Of a stretch of 60,904 nt of DNA, positions 17,339 through 28,997 are shown in pieces. The position numbers and the translations under genes were made by a program. Source of the stretch: an uncultured Burkholderiales bacterium (GTDB taxonomy: Bacteria; Pseudomonadota; Gammaproteobacteria; Burkholderiales; Burkholderiaceae_C); assembly GCA_937873395.1 (NCBI GenBank), contig CALMYH010000080.1:1-60904 (forward strand). Reading direction: 5' to 3'. Position 1 is the stretch's first letter; every line of letters starts with the position of its first letter. A model generated the notes under the pieces. That model saw nothing but the letters and a program-made list of their open reading frames with translations, did no database searches and was not told where the DNA came from.

Positions 17339-19540
17339 TCAATACTTCAATCGCGCGTAATAGGTCTTCTGGGCTGCCTCGCGTGCCTGGCCCAGCGTGT
17401 GGATGCCCTTTTCCGCCAGCAGCGGAATCAGCTTGATCAGAACCTCGGCCGTGACCATGGCATCCCCCATGGCCGTATGGCGCCCGATGATGGTGATGTT
17501 GAAGCGCTCCGCAATCGCTTCCAGCCGGTGCGAGTCCTGGTTCGGATGCACCACGGCCGACAGCAGCAGGGTGTCGAGCACCGGGTGGTCGAACACCAGG
17601 CCGGTCGTGCGCTCCTTCAGCTGCAGGAAGCGCATGTCGAACGCCGCGTTGTGGGCCACCAGAACCGTGTCCTGGGCAAACGCGTGGAATGCCGGCAGCA
17701 CCGCCTCGATCGTCGGCTGGCCCACCACCATCTCGGGCTGGATGCCGTGGATCGGGATGGACGCCGCCGGTATCGGCCGACGCGGGTCCACCAGCTGCTC
17801 GAAGCACTCCTGCCGCAGGTGCTTGCCGTTGACGATGCGCGTCGCACCGATCTGGATGATCTCGTCGCCCTGGGCCGGGTTCAGGCCGGTGGTTTCGGTG
17901 TCGAACACGGTGTAGACCAGATCGCTCAGCTTGCGGTCATCCAGGCTCCGGCTCTGCTCGGTGGTCTTGAACAGGTCGAAGTCGTAATACTCGGGACGGC
18001 TGTCGCTGCGCACGAAGGTCGCCGCCTCGGCCTGCTCCTGGGGCGAGGCCAGCGGCAGCAGGAACCGGAAAAAGGCCTGATGGCGGGAACGGTCGCGCTC
18101 GAACCAGAAGGCACCGCCATGCCGGTCGATCACGTCGCGCACGGTCAGGCGCAGCGTGTCGCTGCCCACCTTCATCGCGTCCATTTCCCAGCTCATCACG
18201 GTTTCCGTGCTCATGGCCTGTCCGGACCAGACCAGGTCCAGCTGGGCCTTGCCCGCACTGCCTGCGGCCGGCGACAGACGCAACTGCACGAAGCGGACCT
18301 CGAACTCGTCGGCCAGGCGGCCGGACAGGTAGACCAGGGCCTGCATCAGGGTGAAGCTCTCCACCTTCAGCCACAGCGAGCCATCCACCTCCACCGCCGA
18401 GGCTGGCAGGCTGGTGACGGTCTCGATGCGGCGCGCCGCGGCCGCCACCAGATCGGCACCCAGCATCTCCTCCAGCGGCCAGCGGGTCTTGAGGCTGTCG
18501 GCCGCTCCGCTTTCCACCTGCTGGATGCGCTCGCCCAGAACCCGGGCCTCGTCGCGCAGCACGGCCAGGAAGCGATCGCGCATGGCCGGGTCCAGGTCCG
18601 GATACTCCAGCATGTCCAGGGCCGCCTGCATGCTGGCCAGGGCGGCCCGGCTGCGCTCGGTCAGGGTGTGCAGCACCTGGTCGCGGGCCGATTCCTGCTC
18701 GAAATCGCGCGTGATGTTGTCCAGCATGAGCACAAACCCGCTGAGCTCGGCGTGATCAGCCGCAGAGTCCCCATCCTGGGCCGGCGCCAACCGCACGGGC
18801 GCCATCTGCACGCGCAGCAGCTGGCCCGCCGGCGTGCTGGTGACAAACTGCGCCGATGGCTGGGCGGCACCACGCAGCATGCGCTGCTGGATGTTGTCCA
18901 GTGCATGGGCCACCAGCTTGCGGTCGAACACGGCGTAAATGGAACGCCCCAGGCCGATCAGTTCCGCGCCTCCGGCCACGCCGGGCGCCTGCGACAGGGC
19001 ACGGAACTGCATGCGGGCCCGGTTGTTGTAGAGCAGGATGCGGCCATCGAGGTTGCACACCACCACACTCTGGGTCAGCTCCGACATCAGCGCCGCCAGC
19101 CGGCTCTTCTCCTGCTCGATGCCCTGCGCCGCTTCCCGGACCTTGTCGTCCATCTGCCGGCGCAGATCCTCACGCTGCTCCACCAGCTGGTTGAACAGGC
19201 CAGCCAGCACCCTGGTCTCGACATTGCCCTTCGGCTTGAGTTCGCGCACGACGTCGGTGCGCAGCAGCACCTGCGCCTCTTCCGCCAGTTGCACCGACGG
19301 TGTCACCCAGTGGTCGAACCAGCGTTTGAGGGCCCAGGCAATGGCCGCCATGCCACCGCCCCAGGTCAGCGAAATCAGCAGCCAGCGATCGCCGAGGTGT
19401 TCGGACACACCCGCCCGGGCTGAGGGTTCCAGGGTGGATCCCACCAGGGCAAAGGTCAGCAACAGCCAGACGATGGACAGGACGGCGGCCGCCGCCAGCA
19501 GCCACCAGAGACGGCGGTCGGTTTTCTGCTGGGCACTCAT
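17339..19540 (-). CDS. Membrane-bound degenerate histidine kinase fused to DnaQ-type 3'-5' exonuclease
   Basis: This 733-aa protein has two membrane spans (about 11-33 and 53-72), a HAMP-like/coiled linker, a PAS domain (about 145-285), a HisKA-like helix region (286-345) and a HATPase-like region (350-505). It ends with a DEDDh exonuclease domain holding D547, E549, D635, H688 and D693. The kinase part is degenerate: the phospho-His motif reads ERSRAALAS, the G1 box reads VWSGQA instead of DxGxG, and the G2 box reads TLRL where the neighbouring true kinase has GLGL. The exonuclease residues are intact. Its start overlaps the response-regulator stop by 4 bp (ATGA). It is probably a sensory-controlled nuclease; the nucleic-acid target is unknown. 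Confidence 0.85.
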   Translation of the reverse strand: MSAQQKTDRRLWWLLAAAAVLSIVWLLLTFALVGSTLEPSARAGVSEHLGDRWLLISLTWGGGMAAIAWALKRWFDHWVTPSVQLAEEAQVLLRTDVVRELKPKGNVETRVLAGLFNQLVEQREDLRRQMDDKVREAAQGIEQEKSRLAALMSELTQSVVVCNLDGRILLYNNRARMQFRALSQAPGVAGGAELIGLGRSIYAVFDRKLVAHALDNIQQRMLRGAAQPSAQFVTSTPAGQLLRVQMAPVRLAPAQDGDSAADHAELSGFVLMLDNITRDFEQESARDQVLHTLTERSRAALASMQAALDMLEYPDLDPAMRDRFLAVLRDEARVLGERIQQVESGAADSLKTRWPLEEMLGADLVAAAARRIETVTSLPASAVEVDGSLWLKVESFTLMQALVYLSGRLADEFEVRFVQLRLSPAAGSAGKAQLDLVWSGQAMSTETVMSWEMDAMKVGSDTLRLTVRDVIDRHGGAFWFERDRSRHQAFFRFLLPLASPQEQAEAATFVRSDSRPEYYDFDLFKTTEQSRSLDDRKLSDLVYTVFDTETTGLNPAQGDEIIQIGATRIVNGKHLRQECFEQLVDPRRPIPAASIPIHGIQPEMVVGQPTIEAVLPAFHAFAQDTVLVAHNAAFDMRFLQLKERTTGLVFDHPVLDTLLLSAVVHPNQDSHRLEAIAERFNITIIGRHTAMGDAMVTAEVLIKLIPLLAEKGIHTLGQAREAAQKTYYARLKY

Positions 19541-19911
19541 GCCGGCTCACCCAGCATCTCGCGCACCTTCTGCACCAGTTCCTTGGTCGAGAAGGGCTTG
19601 GTCATGTAGGCGTCCGCGCCCAGGGCCAGCCCCTTGGCCACGTCGGTGTCCCGTCCCTTGGCGGTGAGCATCAGGATTCGCGTGCCGCGCAGGGCCTCGT
19701 TCGCCCGCACCTCGTGGCAGACATCGAAGCCGGTCTTGACCGGCATCATCACATCCAGCAGCACCAGGGCCGGACGGTCCCTGCCGATGACATCCAGCGC
19801 CTCCTGCCCGTCCCGGGCAAGCAGCACCTCGTACCCCTCCCGCTTCATCAGGAACTCCAGCGAAATCAGGATGTTGGGCTCGTCATCGGCAATCAGTATC
19901 TTGTGGCTCAT
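19537..19911 (-). CDS. Single-domain response regulator (receiver only)
   Basis: The 124-aa protein is a bare CheY-like receiver: acidic pocket D9/D10, phospho-acceptor D53 in ALVLLDVMMP, the Thr in LMLTAK and the conserved Lys in MTKPFS. There is no output domain. The ATG at 19911 follows a GGAG site and begins right at the receiver; a longer upstream in-frame extension is non-homologous in character. It lies between the sensor kinase and the exonuclease fusion and overlaps the latter by 4 bp. It probably receives phosphate from the kinase at 19967-22699. Confidence 0.88.
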   Translation of the reverse strand: MSHKILIADDEPNILISLEFLMKREGYEVLLARDGQEALDVIGRDRPALVLLDVMMPVKTGFDVCHEVRANEALRGTRILMLTAKGRDTDVAKGLALGADAYMTKPFSTKELVQKVREMLGEPA

Positions 19912-19966
19912 CTTCTGGTGCTCCTCTCGGTTTGTGTGTCTGTTTCCGTGTCGGTTCGGGTCGGCA

Positions 19967-22699
19967 TCAGGCCTCGGCCGGCTGCCAGGGCAGCGAGAAG
20001 CCGAAACAGGCACCGGCACCCGGGGACGACCTCAACCACATGTCGCCGCCGAAATGGTTGATGATCTGCCGGCTGATCGGCAGACCCAGGCCGGTACCGC
20101 CCGGCCGGTAATGGTCCTCGCCCGAAACCTGGCGAAACTTCTCGAACACCATCGCGTGCTGGTCCTCGGGGATGCCCGGTCCGTTGTCCCTCACCTCCAC
20201 CGTCACGCCCCGATCGTCATGACGCAAGCCCAGGGTCACCCGTCCGCTGCCGCGAGGCGCGTACTTGGCCGCGTTCGAGAGCAGGTTCAGCACCACCTGG
20301 GTGATGCGGTCGCTGTCGGCACGCACCGGACGCCCCGGATCGGACAACTCCAGCGCCAGGCCCACGCCCCGTTCGCGAAAGGTCTCGGCCATGGTTCCGG
20401 CCGCCTGTTCCAGCAACTCCTTCATGTCGATGTCCTCGGTGTGCCACTCGGCATGTCCGGCCTCGATCTTCGCCATGTCCAGCACCTGGTTGACCAGGCG
20501 CGTCAGGCGCTCGGTTTCGGTCACGATGATGTCCAGAAACTGCTGGCGCTGCTCTGGCGCCATGTCGGCATCATCGCGCATCAGTTCCGACAAAGCCCTG
20601 ATCGACGTCAAGGGCGTGCGCAGTTCATGCGTCACGGACGACATGAAGTCGTCCTTGAGGCGGTCCAGGCTCTGCAGCTTTTCGTTGGCTTCCCGCAGCT
20701 CCGCTGTGGCCTGTTCCAGGGAATGGGACTTTTCCTCCAGCGCGTGCGAATAGGCCCGCAACTGGGAGGCTTCGTCCAGGATCCGCATCACGTCGTCCAG
20801 GTCCAGCGCCTCCTCCTCCACCACCGAGGCCACCATCACCCGCGCCGACGCACTGCCGATGGCACCGGCCAGCTGGGTCTCGACGAACTGCACCAGCCGT
20901 GCATCGGCCGGTATCTGGTCCACCGACCGCACACCGACGCGCCGGGCATAAGCGGCAAACAGGCGCTGCGCCTGCTCGACCCCCAGAAAGCGGCCCGCCA
21001 GCGGCAGCAGGGCCGACACCTGCGCCTTGCCCTGCCAGAACACCGGACGGGACGTGGCCGACCGGTTGAACACATCGACGAACAACAGGGCCTGGCTGGT
21101 TTCGCTGGCCGTGGGTGAACGCCACAGGGACACCCCGACATAGGCCCCGATGTTGCCCAGCAGGCTCCAGACCAGGGAGTGGGTCAGGTTGTCCAGCCCC
21201 GACAGGCCGAGGAAGGCCTCGGGCCTGAGCAGCGACCAGCCGAACAGGCCGTGCACAAGAAAGCCGTCGTCCAGCCAGCCCGATTTCGCCAGCGAGGGCA
21301 GCATCAGCGTGTAGACCCAGAAACCGAATCCGACCACCAGGCCCGCCAGCGCCCCCCGTTGCGTGCCGCCTTTCCAGTACATCCCCCCCAGCAGCGCCGG
21401 CGCGAACTGGGCCACCGCAGCAAAGCTGATCAGGCCGATGCTCACCAGCGCATAGGCCTCACCGGCCAGATGGAAGTACAGATACCCCAGCAGCAAAATG
21501 CCGACGATCGCGATGCGCCGGATCGCCAGCAGCAGACCGGTCAGGTCGCCACCGGCACGGGCGCCGAAGCGGCGCATGCGCAGCAGCCAGGGCATGACCA
21601 GGTCGTTGCAGACCATGGTCGAGACCGCGATCGCCTCCACGATCACCATGCCGGTGGCCGCCGACAGCCCCCCGACGAAGGCAAACAGCGCCAACATCGC
21701 GTAGCCCTCGGACAGGGGCAGGGACAGCACGAAGGTCTCGGGGTTCATGTTGCCGGGACCGAAATGGAGGAGGCCACCCAGGGCAATCGGCAACACGAAC
21801 AGATTGATCAGGAACAGGTAGAGCGGAAACACCCAGACCGCGCGGCGCAGGTGCTGTTCGTCCACGTTTTCCACCACCATGACCTGGAACTGCCGGGGCA
21901 GGAAGATCACCGAGAGCATGGCGAGCAGGATCAGGCCGAACCACTGGGCATAGGCAAACGGCAGACCCTGCCCGAACTGCATCAGGCGCCGCAACTCATC
22001 CACCTCCCAGGCCCGGTCGAAGATGTCGACCGGGCTGGCGAACAGCACGAAACTCACGAACACGCCCACCGCCAGAAATGCCACCAGCTTGACCACCGAT
22101 TCAAAGGCGATGGCAGCCACCATGCCCTCGTGGCGCTCCGTGTTGTCCAGGTGGCGTGCACCGAAAACGATGGTGAAGCCGGCCAGTGCCAGGGCGACGT
22201 AGAAAGTCCCGTCCTGCCACCAGACCTGTTCGCTGGCAACGGCCTGCCCCAGCGGCGTGGTCAGCAGCGCGTAGCCGCTGGAGATGGCCTTGAGCTGCAG
22301 GGCGATGTAGGGCACGATGCCGACCACCGTGATCAGCGTCACCAGCCCCGCCAGGGTCGGGCTCTTGCCGTAGCGGCTGGCAATGAAGTCGGCAATCGTG
22401 GTGATGCGGTAGGTCTTGGCGATGCGGATCATCTTGCGCACCACCATCCAGGCCAGAATCATGGCCAGCATAGGCCCCAGGTAGATGGGCAGGAACCACA
22501 CGCCGGAACTGGCCGCCCGGCCCACGCTGCCGAAATAGGTCCAGGCCGTGCAGTACACCGCCATGGACAGGGCATAGACCCAGGCGTTGCCGATCACCGA
22601 GCGGCCCTGCGCGGCCCGCCGGTCTGCCCAGTAGGCAACCGCAAACAGCAGCAGCAGGTAGGCGAAGGAAACAGCGAGGACCAGGCCAGGGGACAGCAT
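19967..22699 (-). CDS. SLC5-type transporter-fused sensor histidine kinase (CrbS/CbrA-like)
   Basis: In this 910-aa protein, residues about 1-500 form a sodium:solute-symporter domain with about 13 spans (VYALSMAVYCTAWTYFGSVG, ASRYGKSPTLAGLV, FLPRQFQVMVVENVDEQHLR). A linker and coiled coil follow, then HisKA with H691 in VTHELRTPLTS, and an HATPase domain with N-box LNLLSNAAKY, G1 DNGPGIP and G2 GGTGLGL. Such transporter-kinase fusions (CrbS, CbrA) sense or carry small nutrients and control acetate or carbon use. GAGGAG upstream supports the ATG at 22699. The response-regulator gene is 55 bp downstream. Confidence 0.92.
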   Translation of the reverse strand: MLSPGLVLAVSFAYLLLLFAVAYWADRRAAQGRSVIGNAWVYALSMAVYCTAWTYFGSVGRAASSGVWFLPIYLGPMLAMILAWMVVRKMIRIAKTYRITTIADFIASRYGKSPTLAGLVTLITVVGIVPYIALQLKAISSGYALLTTPLGQAVASEQVWWQDGTFYVALALAGFTIVFGARHLDNTERHEGMVAAIAFESVVKLVAFLAVGVFVSFVLFASPVDIFDRAWEVDELRRLMQFGQGLPFAYAQWFGLILLAMLSVIFLPRQFQVMVVENVDEQHLRRAVWVFPLYLFLINLFVLPIALGGLLHFGPGNMNPETFVLSLPLSEGYAMLALFAFVGGLSAATGMVIVEAIAVSTMVCNDLVMPWLLRMRRFGARAGGDLTGLLLAIRRIAIVGILLLGYLYFHLAGEAYALVSIGLISFAAVAQFAPALLGGMYWKGGTQRGALAGLVVGFGFWVYTLMLPSLAKSGWLDDGFLVHGLFGWSLLRPEAFLGLSGLDNLTHSLVWSLLGNIGAYVGVSLWRSPTASETSQALLFVDVFNRSATSRPVFWQGKAQVSALLPLAGRFLGVEQAQRLFAAYARRVGVRSVDQIPADARLVQFVETQLAGAIGSASARVMVASVVEEEALDLDDVMRILDEASQLRAYSHALEEKSHSLEQATAELREANEKLQSLDRLKDDFMSSVTHELRTPLTSIRALSELMRDDADMAPEQRQQFLDIIVTETERLTRLVNQVLDMAKIEAGHAEWHTEDIDMKELLEQAAGTMAETFRERGVGLALELSDPGRPVRADSDRITQVVLNLLSNAAKYAPRGSGRVTLGLRHDDRGVTVEVRDNGPGIPEDQHAMVFEKFRQVSGEDHYRPGGTGLGLPISRQIINHFGGDMWLRSSPGAGACFGFSLPWQPAEA

Positions 22700-22709
22700 G
22701 CGCCGCTCC

Positions 22710-22937
22710 TCAGCTCTCGGTCTCACCCGGGCGCGGCGCGCGCTCCTGGCTGCGCTCCACCACCCAGGCCAGCGCGGCAATCAGCGCGGCCCAGAGCACG
22801 AACAGCGCCAACGGAAACAGGGGCAGGCCCAGCACACGCACGTCCGCATCCCACAGGGCCAGCAAAGGAAAATTGAACAGGAACCAGCCGGCCACAAACA
22901 GGGCCACAAGCCGTTGGGCGCCCAAGCCTTGGAACAT
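22710..22937 (-). CDS. Small two-span membrane protein ahead of the sensor kinase
   Basis: The 75-aa protein has two hydrophobic spans (about residues 10-27 and 37-60: RLVALFVAGWFLFNFPLLAL and LPLFPLALFVLWAALIAALA) and a charged tail. It resembles DUF3311-like accessory proteins encoded beside SSS-family transporters, though this family assignment is tentative. It ends 10 bp before the sensor-kinase start and is very likely co-transcribed, so it could be an accessory subunit of the SLC5 sensor domain. Confidence 0.68.
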   Translation of the reverse strand: MFQGLGAQRLVALFVAGWFLFNFPLLALWDADVRVLGLPLFPLALFVLWAALIAALAWVVERSQERAPRPGETES

Positions 22938-23021
22938 GCGTGTCTCCTCAAGGGTGGTGTGTGCGCAGGCCGCCTACCCTCCCCCTATTGTGCCCCCTGC
23001 TCTGACCATGCCCTTACGCGA

Positions 23022-23063
23022 CAGGACGGGGCGGCAGGGCCCGTGCCGTGCCGCCCCGTCCTG
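23022..23063. terminator. Strong stem-loop downstream of ppsA
   Basis: A perfect 15-bp GC-rich stem (arms 23022-23036 and 23049-23063) with a 12-nt loop sits 13 bp past the ppsA stop. There is no clear U-run on the ppsA side, so it may be a transcript-stabilising 3' hairpin or an imperfect terminator. Confidence 0.5.
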
Positions 23064-23075
23064 CGCCGACACCGG

Positions 23076-25469
<2,394 letters not shown>

Positions 25470-25722
25470 GGAAGACTCCTAAGGTTGAAAAACCGGGCAC
25501 TCCGTGCATCAGCCGATGACCTGTTGTTCTGTTGTGGGTCCGGGGGTGGCGCGGGGCGATCAAATGCGGTTACGCTATGCGGGCAGACTTGGCTGCCCGG
25601 GTCGCCTGCCATTGTAGGCGCTGGGGTGTGGCCTTTGGAAATGCATTCGCCCGGCCTCCGTGAAAGCTCGTGCAGGCGGGCCTGAAAATTCCTCGACCGA
25701 ACATCCCATCCGACACCCGCCC

Positions 25723-26544
25723 ATGCCCAGCAGAACCGTATTCTTTCTTTCCGACGGCACCGGCATCACGGCAGAGACCTTCGGCAATGCCATCCTGAAC
25801 CAGTTCGAGACCGACGTGCGGCGGGTCCGCCTGCCTTTTCTGGACGACGTCGACAAGGCCCACCAGGCGGTGCGCCAGATCAACCACACCGCCGACATCG
25901 AGGGCCGCCGGCCGCTGGTGTTTGCCACCATCGTGAACCTGGATGTGCTCCATGTCGTCAAGGAGCAGTGCAAGGGCATGCTGCTGGACATGTTCGGCAC
26001 CTTCGTCGAACCGCTGGAGGTGGAACTGGGCATCAAGTCCAACCACCGGGTCGGCCGCTTCTCCGACGCTTCCAAGAGCAAGGAGTACAACGAGCGCATC
26101 GAGGCCATCAATTTCTCGCTCATGCACGACGACGGTCAGAGCCATCTGGACCTGGAGTCCTCGGACGTGATCCTGGTGGGCGTCAGCCGCAGCGGCAAGA
26201 CCCCCACCTCGCTCTACCTGGCGCTGCAGCACGGTCTCAAGGCCTCCAACTATCCCCTGATTCCGGAAGATTTCGAACGCCGCAAGCTGCCCCCGGCGCT
26301 GGTGCCGCACCGCAAGAAGCTGTTCGGCCTCACCATCGCTCCCGAGCGCCTGGCCGAAATCCGCAACGAGCGGCGCCCCCATTCGCGTTATGCCAGCCTG
26401 GAGAACTGCCGGGCCGAGGTCAGCGAAGCCGAGGCCATGATGCGGCGCGAGGGCATCCGCTGGCTGTCGACCACCACCAAGTCGATCGAAGAGATCGCCA
26501 CCACCATCCTGCAGGAGATCCGGCCGGAACGGCTGGCTTACTGA
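25723..26544 (+). CDS. ppsR: PEP synthase regulatory protein (bifunctional kinase/pyrophosphorylase, DUF299)
   Basis: The 273-aa protein shows the DUF299 N-terminus [20 protein letters not shown], the P-loop [15 protein letters not shown] and the C-terminal [18 protein letters not shown] ... [15 protein letters not shown]. By family knowledge it inactivates PpsA by ADP-dependent phosphorylation of a Thr and reactivates it by Pi-dependent removal. It is divergent from ppsA with 253 bp between the starts, and a bidirectional terminator follows at 26563-26590. Confidence 0.95.
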   Translation: MPSRTVFFLSDGTGITAETFGNAILNQFETDVRRVRLPFLDDVDKAHQAVRQINHTADIEGRRPLVFATIVNLDVLHVVKEQCKGMLLDMFGTFVEPLEVELGIKSNHRVGRFSDASKSKEYNERIEAINFSLMHDDGQSHLDLESSDVILVGVSRSGKTPTSLYLALQHGLKASNYPLIPEDFERRKLPPALVPHRKKLFGLTIAPERLAEIRNERRPHSRYASLENCRAEVSEAEAMMRREGIRWLSTTTKSIEEIATTILQEIRPERLAY

Positions 26545-26562
26545 ACACCAGATCTCCCCATG

Positions 26563-26590
26563 AAAGAGGCCGCCCGTGGGCGGCCTCTTT
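26563..26590. terminator. Bidirectional rho-independent terminator
   Basis: Perfect 13-bp stem (AAAGAGGCCGCCC and its complement) around a GT centre, followed by TTTGTT on the + side and preceded by A-rich sequence. It lies between the convergent ppsR and membrane-protein genes. Confidence 0.85.
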
Positions 26591-26611
26591 GTTCTTTGGC
26601 GATCCACCGGT

Positions 26612-26989
26612 TCAGGAGCCGGGCGCCGATTCGTCCTTGGGCTTCTTCTTGTGGGCCGGCCCCAGGCCATGGGCATGGCGGCTCAGGGCAAATGACGCAA
26701 ACAGCTTCATCCACAGGGTGACACCGGCAATGGCTACCCAGTCATCACGCTCCAGTGCCTGGAAGCCCAGCACCGCCACCAGCACGCCCACCATCACGAT
26801 ACCACCGAGCAGGTTGATGATCATTTCGTAAGGGGCGTAACGCTCTGCATTGGGCGGGGGCAGCCCTTTCTTGAGTGCCACTTCCGAAAAATCCCGCTTG
26901 AAGAGAATGCGCCAGGCCCGGCGCAGCCAGAAGAAGGCCACGGGGAACAGCGCCAGCAGGAAGAGCCAGTTGAAGATGTAGATACTCAT
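26612..26989 (-). CDS. Three-span membrane protein of unknown function
   Basis: The 125-aa protein has spans at about residues 5-22, 52-72 and 80-98 (YIFNWLFLLALFPVAFFWLR, MIINLLGGIVMVGVLVAVLG, WVAIAGVTLWMKLFASFALS) and a Lys-rich C-terminal tail. The start at 26989 is chosen because the hydrophobic segment begins there; an earlier in-frame Met at 27034 lies within the terminator region. I recognise no named family. It is convergent with ppsR and lies downstream of the second symporter's terminator, so it is probably a separate transcript. Confidence 0.65.
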   Translation of the reverse strand: MSIYIFNWLFLLALFPVAFFWLRRAWRILFKRDFSEVALKKGLPPPNAERYAPYEMIINLLGGIVMVGVLVAVLGFQALERDDWVAIAGVTLWMKLFASFALSRHAHGLGPAHKKKPKDESAPGS

Positions 26990-27040
26990 GGACGTCCAGG
27001 TTGGATCGCAAGCTCGAATATTGCATTGTCGCAAGAAAAA

Positions 27041-27064
27041 ACCCCGTCGGTCACCCGACGGGGT
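27041..27064 (-). terminator. Rho-independent terminator of the second symporter operon
   Basis: 10-bp stem ACCCCGTCGG/CCGACGGGGT with a 4-nt loop; on the minus strand it is followed by six T residues (27035-27040 complement). It lies 60 bp after the symporter stop. Confidence 0.87.
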
Positions 27065-27123
27065 CGATCGAAGGGCGGTACATCGACCGCCCCGGGCCTA
27101 GGTCAGGCTCTCGACGCAGACGC

Positions 27124-28977
27124 TCAGTGACCGGTGGCGGCGCCGGCACCCTTGGGGGTACGGACCGCATCAACCATGGCGGCAATGTGCGACGGGACAG
27201 GCGAACCCATCTTGCTGACCGCGAAAGCCACAACGAAGTTCACGATCGCGCCCACGGTGCCGAAGGCCTCGGGGGTGATGGTGAAGAAGCTGTTGGCGCC
27301 GCCGATCAGGTCGAGGTACTCGGTGCCCTTCACGAAGAAGATGCCCTTGTGCGCGAACACGTAGAAGCAGGTCACAGCCAGACCCGCCAGCATGCCGGCG
27401 CTGGCGCCCTTGTCGGTGATGGTCTTGCTGAAGATACCCATCATCAGGGCCGGGAAGATCGTCGACGCAGCAATACCGAAAGCCAGGGCCACGGTACCGG
27501 CCGCGAAGCCTGGTGGGTTCAATCCCAGGTAACCGGCCACGAAGATGGCGGCAGCCATGGAGATCTTGCCTGCCAGCAGCTCACTCTTCTCGCTGATGTC
27601 GGGCTTGATGGCACCCTTGATCAGGTCGTGCGAGATGGCCGAAGAGATGGCCAGCAGCAGACCGGCAGCGGTCGAGAGGGCGGCGGCCAGGCCACCGGCA
27701 GCGACGAGCGCGATCACCCAGTTGGGCAGCTGCGCGATTTCCGGGTTGGCCAGCACGATGATGTCGGCGTTCACCGTCAGTTCGTTGCCCTTCCAGCCAG
27801 CGGCTTCAGCCCTGGCCAGCACGGCTTCGTTCTTGGTGCCGCTGTTGTAGAACTGGATGCGACCGTCGCCGTTCTTGTCTTCCCACTTGAGCAGGCCGGT
27901 CTGTTCCCAGCGCTTCATCCAGTCAGGACGCTGCTCGTAAAGCAGGCTGGCCTCAGGCGCGAACATGTCGGGCTTGGCGTTCACCACATCGGCGTTCACG
28001 ACCAGCTGGCCGGCGGCGTTCTGGGTGATGCCCACGGCGGTGTTGGTGGTGCCGAACAGGTTCAGGCGGGCCATGGCACCCACGGCGGGAGCGGTGGTGT
28101 ACAGCAGGGCAATGAAGACCAGCGCCCAGCCGGCGGACGAACGTGCATCGGCCACTTTCGGCACGGTGAAGAAGCGCACGATCACGTGGGGCAGACCGGC
28201 GGTACCGATCATCAGCGAGATCGTGTAGAAGACCATGTTGATGGTCGTTCCGGCCGTCGTCGTGGTGTACTGGCCGAAGCCCAGATCGGTCACCACCTGG
28301 TCCAGCTTGGCCAGGAGCGACACGTCGGTGCCTGCCAGGGTGGAGCCCAGGCCCAGCTGCGGCAGGAAGTTGCCGGTCAGGTTCAGCGAGATGAAGAAGG
28401 CCGGCACCAGGTAAGCCAGGATCAGCACGATGTACTGTGCCACCTGGGTGTAGGTGATGCCCTTCATGCCACCGAACACGGCGTAGGCGAACACGATGGC
28501 CATGCCGATGTAGATGCCCATCTCGCGCGAGACGCCCAGGAAGCGGGCGAAGGTCACGCCCACACCGGTCATCTGGCCGATGATGTACACGATGGAAGCC
28601 ACCAGCAGGCAGACCACGGCCACGTTGCGGGCGAACTGCGAGTAGTAGCGATCACCGATGAACTCGGGCACGGTGAACTTGCCGAACTTGCGCAGGTACG
28701 GGGCCAGCAGGCAGGCCAGCAGCACGTAGCCGCCGGTCCAGCCCATCAGGAACACGGCGCCGCCGTAGCCCATGTTGGAGATCAGGCCGGCCATCGAGAT
28801 GAAGGACGCGGCCGACATCCAGTCGGCGGCGGTCGCCATGCCGTTGGTCACGGGGTGCACACCACCGCCGGCCACGTAGAAGTCCTTGGTGCTGCCGGCA
28901 CGCGCCCAGATGGCGATGCCGATGTAGATCGCGAAGCTGAGCCCCACGACCAGATAGGTCATTGTTTGAAGTCCCAT
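27124..28977 (-). CDS. VC_2705/ActP-like sodium:solute symporter, second copy
   Basis: The 617-aa SSS-family transporter has about 13 spans and the same landmarks as the protein at 11986-14100 (MATAADWMSAASFISMAGLI, YLRKFGKFTVPEFIGDRY, DIIVLANPEIAQLPNWVIAL), but lacks that protein's long charged insertion. A loop before the DIIVLA span reads DKNGDGRIQFYN (residues 367-378), EF-hand-like except that the last ligand position is Asn instead of Glu. Its DUF4212 partner lies 20 bp upstream. It probably co-transports Na+ with a short-chain carboxylate such as acetate or pyruvate, inferred from the family. Confidence 0.88.
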   Translation of the reverse strand: MGLQTMTYLVVGLSFAIYIGIAIWARAGSTKDFYVAGGGVHPVTNGMATAADWMSAASFISMAGLISNMGYGGAVFLMGWTGGYVLLACLLAPYLRKFGKFTVPEFIGDRYYSQFARNVAVVCLLVASIVYIIGQMTGVGVTFARFLGVSREMGIYIGMAIVFAYAVFGGMKGITYTQVAQYIVLILAYLVPAFFISLNLTGNFLPQLGLGSTLAGTDVSLLAKLDQVVTDLGFGQYTTTTAGTTINMVFYTISLMIGTAGLPHVIVRFFTVPKVADARSSAGWALVFIALLYTTAPAVGAMARLNLFGTTNTAVGITQNAAGQLVVNADVVNAKPDMFAPEASLLYEQRPDWMKRWEQTGLLKWEDKNGDGRIQFYNSGTKNEAVLARAEAAGWKGNELTVNADIIVLANPEIAQLPNWVIALVAAGGLAAALSTAAGLLLAISSAISHDLIKGAIKPDISEKSELLAGKISMAAAIFVAGYLGLNPPGFAAGTVALAFGIAASTIFPALMMGIFSKTITDKGASAGMLAGLAVTCFYVFAHKGIFFVKGTEYLDLIGGANSFFTITPEAFGTVGAIVNFVVAFAVSKMGSPVPSHIAAMVDAVRTPKGAGAATGH

Positions 28978-28997
28978 TTGTCAGGTCCTTTTCTGAA

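Noticed and set aside
21179-22876. 565-codon + strand frame opposite the sensor kinase
   Set aside because: Gln/His/Arg-rich shadow; the minus-strand frame has membrane spans and kinase boxes.
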